A DNA stretch of 64,000 bases, taken from Curtobacterium sp. MCBA15_001 (lineage in GTDB: Bacteria > Actinomycetota > Actinomycetes > Actinomycetales > Microbacteriaceae). Location of the stretch: assembly GCF_001864835.1 (NCBI RefSeq), contig NZ_MJGI01000021.1, forward strand, positions 269,565-333,564, given 5' to 3'. The first letter of the stretch is position 1. Every line of letters starts with the position of its first letter. Under the pieces are notes generated by a model that saw only the letters and a list, made by a program, of their open reading frames with translations, was not told where the DNA came from and did no database searches. The position numbers and the translations under genes are program-made. This document shows, piece by piece, positions 58,828 to 64,000 of this stretch.

Positions 58828-58874
58828 GCGGGGCGCTGCGTCCGATCGGGATGCGATCTCAGCGCCGCGCGGCG

Positions 58875-59513
58875 TCAGTCAACTGTAGCCCGGAACACAC
58901 GGGTGGTCTCCTCGACCACACCGACTCCCAGTTCGAGGACCTCGACGTCTTCCAGACGCTTCCGCAGGATGACCTTGCGCGCCGCCGCGACCTCGTCATC
59001 GACGCGGGCACCCTTCATCAGGATGAGCTGCCCGCCGGAGCGAACGAGCGGCACAGTCAGCGGGATGAGCTTCGACAGTGCACTGACAGCGCGAGCCGTG
59101 ACCTGATCGAGCACCAGGTCATCGGCGACGTCTTCGGCCCGTGCGCGGACCACGGTGACGTTGTCGAGCCCGATCCGATCGGCCTCCGACTGCAACCACT
59201 CCACGCGGCGCTCCATCGGCTCGATGAGCGTCATCGACACGTCGGGCCGAGCGATCGCGAGGACCAACCCAGGCAACCCAGCACCGGAGCCGACGTCGCC
59301 GACGTTGGCACCAGCCTCCAGGAGTGGTGCCACCAGGGCAGAATTGAGGATATGTCGGGTCCACAGCCGGGGCAACTCGAGCGGGCCGATCAGGCCCAGT
59401 TCCTCACCCCGTCGCGCGAGCTCGTTCGTGAACGACCGGGCCTCGGCGATACGGTCACCGAAGAGCGTCGTCGCGACGGCGGGCTCAGCCTCGAGGACGG
59501 GAGCGTCCGTCAT
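58875..59513 (-). CDS. rsmG: 16S rRNA (guanine-N7) methyltransferase RsmG
   Basis: 212 residues. GPLELPRLWTRHILNSALVAPLL, SAM motif DVGSGAGLPGLVLAIARP (about 72-89), and the R/K-rich later part TVVRARAEDV. Makes m7G in the 530 loop of 16S rRNA; loss gives low-level streptomycin resistance in several bacteria. ATG 59513 overlaps the khpB stop by ATGA. Confidence 0.97.
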   Translation of the reverse strand: MTDAPVLEAEPAVATTLFGDRIAEARSFTNELARRGEELGLIGPLELPRLWTRHILNSALVAPLLEAGANVGDVGSGAGLPGLVLAIARPDVSMTLIEPMERRVEWLQSEADRIGLDNVTVVRARAEDVADDLVLDQVTARAVSALSKLIPLTVPLVRSGGQLILMKGARVDDEVAAARKVILRKRLEDVEVLELGVGVVEETTRVFRATVD

Positions 59514-60064
59514 CGCGAGACGACGGTGTGGCGATCGCGCCCCTCGCCCTCGGACTCCGAACGGAAGCCCTTCTCGGCGACCAGGTCGTGCACGAGCTTG
59601 CGCTCGTACGACGACATCGGGGGGAGCGCCGCGGTCGGGGAGCCGGCTTCGATCCGCTCGACCGCGGTGTCGACCAGGCGCTGCAGCTCCGACGCACGGG
59701 CGTCTCGGGAGCCGCCGACGTCCAGGATCAGCCGGCTGAACTCGCCCGTCTCCGCCTGCACAGCGATCCGCGTGAGCTCCTGCAGTGCCGACACCGTCTC
59801 CGGCTTCGCCAGCACGCGCAGGGCATTGCCCTCGTCGGTGACGGACAGGTACACGCGCCCAGCACGCTCCTCGATCTCGATGTCCCCGTCGAGGTCGCAG
59901 ATGTCGAGGAGCTCCTCGATGTAGTCGGCAGCGATGTCCGCTTCGTCGCGGGCGTCCTCCGAAGCGTCATCGTCGGGCACGCCGTCGGTCGTGGCGTCGT
60001 CGACGATCGTGTCGTGGTCAGTCGGGTCCTGGTCGACCGTCACGGCGGCGTCCTGCTCGGTCAC
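59510..60064 (-). CDS. khpB: Jag/KhpB-like RNA-binding protein
   Basis: 184 residues. An acidic N-terminus (about 1-40), a KH-like domain (about 45-110, GDIEIEERAGRVYLSVTDEGNALRVLAK) and an R3H domain (about 115-184, PMSSYERKLVHDLVAEKGFRSESEGEGRDRHTVVSR). It sits after yidC as usual and binds RNA. GTG 60064 overlaps the yidC stop (GTGA). No Jag N-terminal domain is evident, so it is the short actinobacterial form. Confidence 0.93.
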   Translation of the reverse strand: MTEQDAAVTVDQDPTDHDTIVDDATTDGVPDDDASEDARDEADIAADYIEELLDICDLDGDIEIEERAGRVYLSVTDEGNALRVLAKPETVSALQELTRIAVQAETGEFSRLILDVGGSRDARASELQRLVDTAVERIEAGSPTAALPPMSSYERKLVHDLVAEKGFRSESEGEGRDRHTVVSR

Positions 60065-61044
60065 TTGCTCTTCCCGTTCTTCTTCGAGCGCTGCTTGCCC
60101 ACGGGCTGCTGGCGCTGGGTCGTGATGCGCACGGCTTCCATCTCGGCCGCGCCGGCACCGGCACCGGCCTCGGCGAGGACGCCGGCCGGGACGCCCCGAC
60201 GCTGTGCCTTCTTGGCCAGTCGGGCTTCTCGGGCGAGCGCCGCCTCGGAACCGGGCGTCGGCATGCTGCGGATGACGAAGTACTGCTGCGCCATCGTCCA
60301 GAGGTTCGAGGCCAGCCAGTAGAACATGACGCCCAGGGGGAACGACAGACCCGAGATCACGAAGATCAGGGGGAGCACGTACAGCATCATCTTCTGCTGG
60401 CGGTACATCGGAGACTCCTTGGTCTCCGGCGACATGTTCTTCGCGACGAGCTGCAGCTGGGTGATGAACTGCGACGCGGTCATCACGACGATCATGAAGC
60501 CCGCGATGACCCGGACCTCCCACCCGGAGGCGTTCGTGAAGGTCTCGTGCAGGGGAGCGCCGAACAGGGCCGCGTTGCCGAAGTCCCGTGCCAGGTCGTT
60601 CGTGAGCAGGCCGATGCCGGTCTTGTTGATCTGCGCCTCGTGCAGCACCGAGTACAGCGAGAAGAAGATCGGCATCTGCAGCAGCAGCGGCAGGCAGGAG
60701 CTGAGGGGGTTGGTCCCGGTCTCCTTGTACAGCGCCATGGTCTCGCGGCTCATGGCCTCACGCGAGAACTGGTCCTTCTTGCCCTTGTACTTGTCCTGGA
60801 TCTTCTTCAGCTGCGGCGCGACCTCGAGCATGCGGCGCTGCGACTTGATCTGCCGCACGAAGATCGGGATCAGGGCGGCCCGGACCACGAAGGTCAGGAA
60901 GATGATCGAGAGCACCCACGTGATGCCCGCCGACGGGTCCATGCCGAGGTTCTCGAAGACCCAGTGGAAGCCGACGAGGATGGCGGACACCACCCACTTG
61001 AGGGGCCAGAGGATCGTTCCGATGAGGTCCATGAGGACGGTCAC
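60061..61044 (-). CDS. yidC: Membrane protein insertase YidC
   Basis: 327 residues. Five helices with LSIIFLTFVVRAALIPIFVRQIKSQRRM, PLLLQMPIFFSLYSVL and LPLIFVISGLSFPLGVMFYWLASNLW; the hydrophilic groove arginine lies in the VVRAALIP segment. Lys/Arg-rich C-terminal tail (RQQPVGKQRSKKNGKSK) binds ribosomes. Inserts membrane proteins with or without Sec. GTG 61044 overlaps the yidD stop. Confidence 0.97.
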   Translation of the reverse strand: MTVLMDLIGTILWPLKWVVSAILVGFHWVFENLGMDPSAGITWVLSIIFLTFVVRAALIPIFVRQIKSQRRMLEVAPQLKKIQDKYKGKKDQFSREAMSRETMALYKETGTNPLSSCLPLLLQMPIFFSLYSVLHEAQINKTGIGLLTNDLARDFGNAALFGAPLHETFTNASGWEVRVIAGFMIVVMTASQFITQLQLVAKNMSPETKESPMYRQQKMMLYVLPLIFVISGLSFPLGVMFYWLASNLWTMAQQYFVIRSMPTPGSEAALAREARLAKKAQRRGVPAGVLAEAGAGAGAAEMEAVRITTQRQQPVGKQRSKKNGKSK

Positions 61045-61421
61045 GCCTTTCGAGTGCGCTGGGGGAGCAGGACCGGGCGGAGGGAGCCGACCGAGGACTG
61101 CGATTGCTGCGGCACCGGCGCCAGGACGAACCCGAACCGGTTGACGAGGTAGGGCTGACGACGCTCAGGGACGTCGTCGATGCCGCCGGCAGCCCAGGGG
61201 TTGCAGCGGCCGATGCGCCAGGCGCCCATCGCGGTCCCGCGCACGACGCCGTACTGCTGGATCGCTTCGAGCGCGTAGCGCGAGCACGAGGGGTGGTAGC
61301 GGCAGACGTTGCCGTACAGGGGGGAGATGACGGCACGGTAGGCCCGGAGCACGACGACGCAGGCGTTGCGCGGGAGCAACGCCACGGTCCACAGGACACG
61401 CTTCAGGAGCGTCCGGTTCAT
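61041..61421 (-). CDS. yidD: Membrane protein insertion efficiency factor YidD
   Basis: 126 residues. ISPLYGNVCRYHPSCSRYALEAIQQYGVVRG, with three conserved cysteines, and WRIGRCNPWAAGGIDDVP. The family aids YidC-linked insertion. ATG 61421 overlaps the rnpA stop by ATGA. The C-terminal part is longer than usual, with a Gln/Ser-rich tail. Confidence 0.95.
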   Translation of the reverse strand: MNRTLLKRVLWTVALLPRNACVVVLRAYRAVISPLYGNVCRYHPSCSRYALEAIQQYGVVRGTAMGAWRIGRCNPWAAGGIDDVPERRQPYLVNRFGFVLAPVPQQSQSSVGSLRPVLLPQRTRKA

Positions 61422-61768
61422 GCTGCCTTCTCCACACCGCGCGCGAACGATCGCGAGACGTCTTCGAGCAGGGTAGGCCATGTGGCCTGCGGAGCGGCTG
61501 GCAGTGCGCGGACCACCACGTCGTACCCGGAGGGGTGCGACTGCAGCAGTTCGTGCGCGATGCCCTTGAGCCGGCGGCGCACCAGGTTCCGCGTGACCGC
61601 GTTCCCCACGGTCTTGGCCACGATGAACCCGAACCGCGTGGGTCCCGCCGTGTCCGCAGTCCGTCGGACGACCGACACGACGACCGTGCCAGCCGCCACG
61701 CGACGACCACGGCGCACGGTCATCCGGTAGTCGTCACCGCGGACGATCCGGTTCGCGCGGGCGATCAC
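61418..61768 (-). CDS. rnpA: Ribonuclease P protein component
   Basis: 116 residues. RVVAAGTVVVSVVRR, RFGFIVAKTVGNAVTRNLVRRRLKGIAHELL (the RNR signature) and YDVVVRALPAA. It binds RNase P RNA, which is not in this window, and helps process tRNA 5' ends. GTG 61768. First of five genes chained by 4-bp overlaps. Confidence 0.96.
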   Translation of the reverse strand: MIARANRIVRGDDYRMTVRRGRRVAAGTVVVSVVRRTADTAGPTRFGFIVAKTVGNAVTRNLVRRRLKGIAHELLQSHPSGYDVVVRALPAAPQATWPTLLEDVSRSFARGVEKAA

Positions 61769-61911
61769 GACGTGGCCTCAGCTGCTGTGACCCCGCCGAC
61801 CCAGACGTCGCGGCACACCGAAGCGCCGCGCGGCAGGACACGGGGTCCAGCCGGCGCGGCGCTGGGAGCGACGACCGTCGGGTCGAGCAGGATCAGCTCA
61901 CGCAGAGCAGA

Positions 61912-62049
61912 TCAAGCAGACAGCTCGGTGCGGCCCTTGGCGCGGCGTGCGGCCAGGATGGCGCGACCGGCACGGGTCCGCATGCGGAGACGGAAGCCGT
62001 GCTTCTTGGCGCGACGACGGTTGTTCGGCTGGAAGGTGCGCTTGCTCAT
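61912..62049 (-). CDS. rpmH: 50S ribosomal protein L34
   Basis: 45 residues, too short for usual gene length cut-offs but certain: [32 protein letters not shown] and the ending GRTELSA match the L34 family. ATG 62049 has GGAGAAGATC upstream. It starts the rpmH-rnpA-yidD-yidC-khpB-rsmG cluster and is divergent from dnaA. The 143 bp to rnpA hold no other gene. Confidence 0.97.
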   Translation of the reverse strand: MSKRTFQPNNRRRAKKHGFRLRMRTRAGRAILAARRAKGRTELSA

Positions 62050-62142
62050 GATCTTCTCCATACGGCCGCACGAGGCTGGCCGTCACGAATGGGGGTGGTT
62101 GACGCAGGTGGGCGCGACCAAGGGGCCGCAGTCAACTGGACA

Positions 62143-62172
62143 ACGGTACGTGACGGAGTGGCCCCAGGTCAA
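62143..62172 (-). promoter_or_regulatory. rpmH promoter candidate
   Basis: Minus-strand TTGACC (62167-62172) and TACCGT (62143-62148) are 18 bp apart, about 95 bp upstream of rpmH. Confidence 0.5.
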
Positions 62173-62363
62173 ACCCCGCACGTCACCTCGACGACCGCCA
62201 CCGGCCGCCAGCTGCGGGGAGCGACCGTTCTCCACACTGGGGACAACTTCTGTTCGGTGGGACCCGCTCCGGTCCTTTACAGTGGTGTGATCGAACCGCC
62301 CTGCGGCCCGGTACGACAGGGAAGTACCACTCCTGCACCGACTCGGGCGGTCGATGCAGCGAC

Positions 62364-62372
62364 TGTGGACAA
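62364..62372 (-). promoter_or_regulatory. DnaA box in the dnaA upstream region
   Basis: TGTGGACAA, the complement of TTGTCCACA, a perfect actinobacterial DnaA box, 184 bp before dnaA. It could support DnaA autoregulation. Confidence 0.65.
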
Positions 62373-62555
62373 CCCTGTGGGCAAGTCAGGCGGTCCGGGG
62401 CGTCGACGAGGTCGCCCCAGCCTGCGTACGAATCTGCGCACGAACCACGCGCAGACACAGATGCGCAGACACAATGCGCTCACACAACCGCGACCGCCCC
62501 TCGGTGCAGCACGACCGCGGCACCCGACAACACGAGACCTGGAGACGAGCGCGAC

Positions 62556-64000
62556 ATGACGATGCCGGCCGACCCCGTCGAGGACCTCTGGTCCTCGGTC
62601 CTCGGACTCCTCGCGGACGACGACCGCATCACGCCGCAGCTCAAGGGCTTCCTCAGCCTCGTCGAGCCCAAGGGCGTCCTGGCCGGCACCCTGTACCTCG
62701 AGGTACCGAACGACCTGACCCGCGGGATGCTCGAGCAGCGGATCCGGGTCCCCATCACCGAAGCGGTCTCGCGCGTCGGTGACGACTCCGTCGCGAACTT
62801 CGCGATCACCGTGAACCCGGACATGGCCTCCGAGCCGCGGGTCGAGCCCTCGGTCCCCGCGTACGCCGAACCGACCCAGACCCCGGTGGAGCAGAGCGCC
62901 GCTCCCCGCCAGTACATCGAGGCGCCGTTCGTCCCGAGCCAGATCGACGCCCCGGGCACGAGCGGTCGACCGGAGTCGCGGCTCAACCCCAAGTACAACT
63001 TCGACAACTTCGTCATCGGGGCCTCGAACCGGTTCGCGCACGCCGCAGCCGTCGCGGTCGCCGAGGCACCAGCCAAGGCCTACAACCCGCTCTTCATCTA
63101 CGGGGACTCCGGCCTCGGCAAGACGCACCTGCTGCACGCGATCGGCCACTACGCCGAGAGCCTCTACCCGGGGATCCGCGTCCGGTACGTCTCGAGTGAG
63201 GAGTTCACGAACGACTTCATCAACTCGATCGCGAACAACCGCTCGAACCAGTTCCAGCAGCGGTACCGCGACATCGACATCCTGCTGATCGACGACATCC
63301 AGTTCCTGCAGGGCAAGGACTCGACGCAAGAGGCCTTCTTCCACACCTTCAACACGCTGCACGACCACAACAAGCAGGTCGTCATCACGTCGGACGTCGC
63401 ACCGAAGCACCTGACCGGCTTCGAGGACCGGATGCGCAGTCGGTTCGAGTGGGGGCTCATCACCGACGTCCAGGCCCCCGACCTCGAGACCCGCATCGCG
63501 ATCCTCCGCAAGAAGGCGCAGTCGGACCACCTGCAGGTACCGGACGACATCCTCGAGTTCATGGCGTCGAAGGTGTCGAGCAACATCCGCGAGCTCGAGG
63601 GCACGCTCATCCGCGTGACCGCGTTCGCGAGCCTGAACCGGACGGCCGTCGACATGGCGCTGGTGCAGACGGTCCTCAAGGACCTGATCACCCTGGACGA
63701 GGACAACGTCATCGCGCCGACGGACATCATCAACCACACCGCGGAGTACTTCAAGCTCTCCGTCGACGACCTCTACGGCTCGTCCCGTTCGCAGGCGATC
63801 GCCACAGCCCGGCAGATCGCGATGTACCTGTGCCGTGAGCTGACGAGCCTGTCGCTGCCGAAGATCGGGCAGCTGTTCGGCAACCGTGACCACACGACCG
63901 TCATGTACGCGAACAAGAAGATCGCCGAGCTCATGAAGGAGCGACGGTCCATCTACAACCAAGTGACCGAGCTCACGAGCCGCATCAAGCAGGACCGCCG
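62556..64000 (+). CDS. dnaA: Chromosomal replication initiator DnaA (C-terminus cut by window end)
   Basis: 481 residues are inside the window and nearly all of the protein is present. Domain I at about 1-85 (EDLWSSVLGLL), a Pro-rich linker (85-140), AAA+ domain with Walker A GDSGLGKTHLLHAIG, Walker B DILLIDDIQFLQGK and ELEGTLIRV, and domain IV with LFGNRDHTTVMYANKKIAELM that reads DnaA boxes. It opens the origin for replication. Start ATG 62556; the next codon but one, ATG 62562, is an alternative. Confidence 0.97.
   Translation, partial: MTMPADPVEDLWSSVLGLLADDDRITPQLKGFLSLVEPKGVLAGTLYLEVPNDLTRGMLEQRIRVPITEAVSRVGDDSVANFAITVNPDMASEPRVEPSVPAYAEPTQTPVEQSAAPRQYIEAPFVPSQIDAPGTSGRPESRLNPKYNFDNFVIGASNRFAHAAAVAVAEAPAKAYNPLFIYGDSGLGKTHLLHAIGHYAESLYPGIRVRYVSSEEFTNDFINSIANNRSNQFQQRYRDIDILLIDDIQFLQGKDSTQEAFFHTFNTLHDHNKQVVITSDVAPKHLTGFEDRMRSRFEWGLITDVQAPDLETRIAILRKKAQSDHLQVPDDILEFMASKVSSNIRELEGTLIRVTAFASLNRTAVDMALVQTVLKDLITLDEDNVIAPTDIINHTAEYFKLSVDDLYGSSRSQAIATARQIAMYLCRELTSLSLPKIGQLFGNRDHTTVMYANKKIAELMKERRSIYNQVTELTSRIKQDR

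Larger units (their letters stand above)
62050..62555. other. 506-bp rpmH-dnaA divergent region
   Basis: No gene is seen. It holds the rpmH promoter candidate (62143-62172), one clear DnaA box (62364-62372) and weaker neighbours such as TGGGGACAA near 62237 and TGTGGGCAA near 62376. A TACAGT at about 62278-62284 may be the dnaA -10. The main oriC is more likely beyond dnaA, outside the window. Confidence 0.6.

Noticed and set aside
62050..62555. oriC between rpmH and dnaA
   Set aside because: Only one perfect DnaA box and no AT-rich unwinding stretch; the origin is more likely between dnaA and dnaN outside the window.

Overview
The window is a GC-rich (visibly about 70 percent) actinobacterial chromosome segment that ends inside dnaA, so it is the origin-proximal left flank of the chromosome. 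The gene order dnaB, rplI, rpsR, ssb, rpsF, pcnA, (DUF6049-)murJ, trxB, trxA, aminotransferase, ddl-like, parB, parA, rsmG, khpB, yidC, yidD, rnpA, rpmH, dnaA is the standard actinobacterial origin neighbourhood. Protein style (Microbacteriaceae-type DUF6049 next to MurJ, monomeric isocitrate dehydrogenase, LAxTG-type wall-anchoring signal) suggests a Microbacteriaceae member, most likely Curtobacterium or a close relative. The genus is an inference; no rRNA gene is present to confirm it.

Bases 1-37000 are accessory and housekeeping genes of mixed function: a secreted Ig-like protein; a translationally coupled operon of a Gfo/Idh/MocA oxidoreductase, a ThuA-like protein and a GAF protein with a degenerate SpoIIE-type phosphatase domain; DUF3817; isocitrate dehydrogenase; a small repeat-bearing membrane protein coupled to a Na+/H+ antiporter; an M23 peptidase; a CNNM/CorC-type transporter; an XRE/MmyB regulator; an EF-G-binding (FBP) protein; three aldo/keto reductases and three short-chain dehydrogenases, two of the latter divergent from a TetR or MerR regulator; an SGNH hydrolase; a coupled glycosyltransferase/EEP-phosphatase/YjdF-like cassette; a sortase-E-type wall protein; MOSC and serine hydrolase genes; and an ABC exporter.

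Bases 37118-41232 hold a five-gene minus-strand operon (DUF4129, membrane protein, MoxR, DUF58, membrane protein) with 4-bp overlaps at every junction. Between it and dnaB lies a visibly AT-richer insertion with one AlbA_2/HATPase regulator that has its own near-leaderless promoter and palindromic operator candidate (41393-43058).

Bases 43057-64000 are the conserved origin region: the replicative helicase with a cluster of DnaA-box-like sequences in its upstream region, the S6/SSB/S18/L9 operon, CCA-adding enzyme, a DUF6049-MurJ fusion, thioredoxin system under a SigR-like promoter candidate, four parS sites around parAB, and the rpmH-rnpA-yidD-yidC-khpB-rsmG cluster, with dnaA divergent from it. 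Together these genes cover replication initiation, segregation, membrane insertion, wall-precursor export and ribosome assembly.

Convergent gene pairs are commonly separated by long, nearly perfect hairpins. One hairpin family (core GGAGGCCCGGTGCC) recurs at least three times, with two wider relatives. No tRNA, rRNA, CRISPR array, insertion sequence or prophage was seen.
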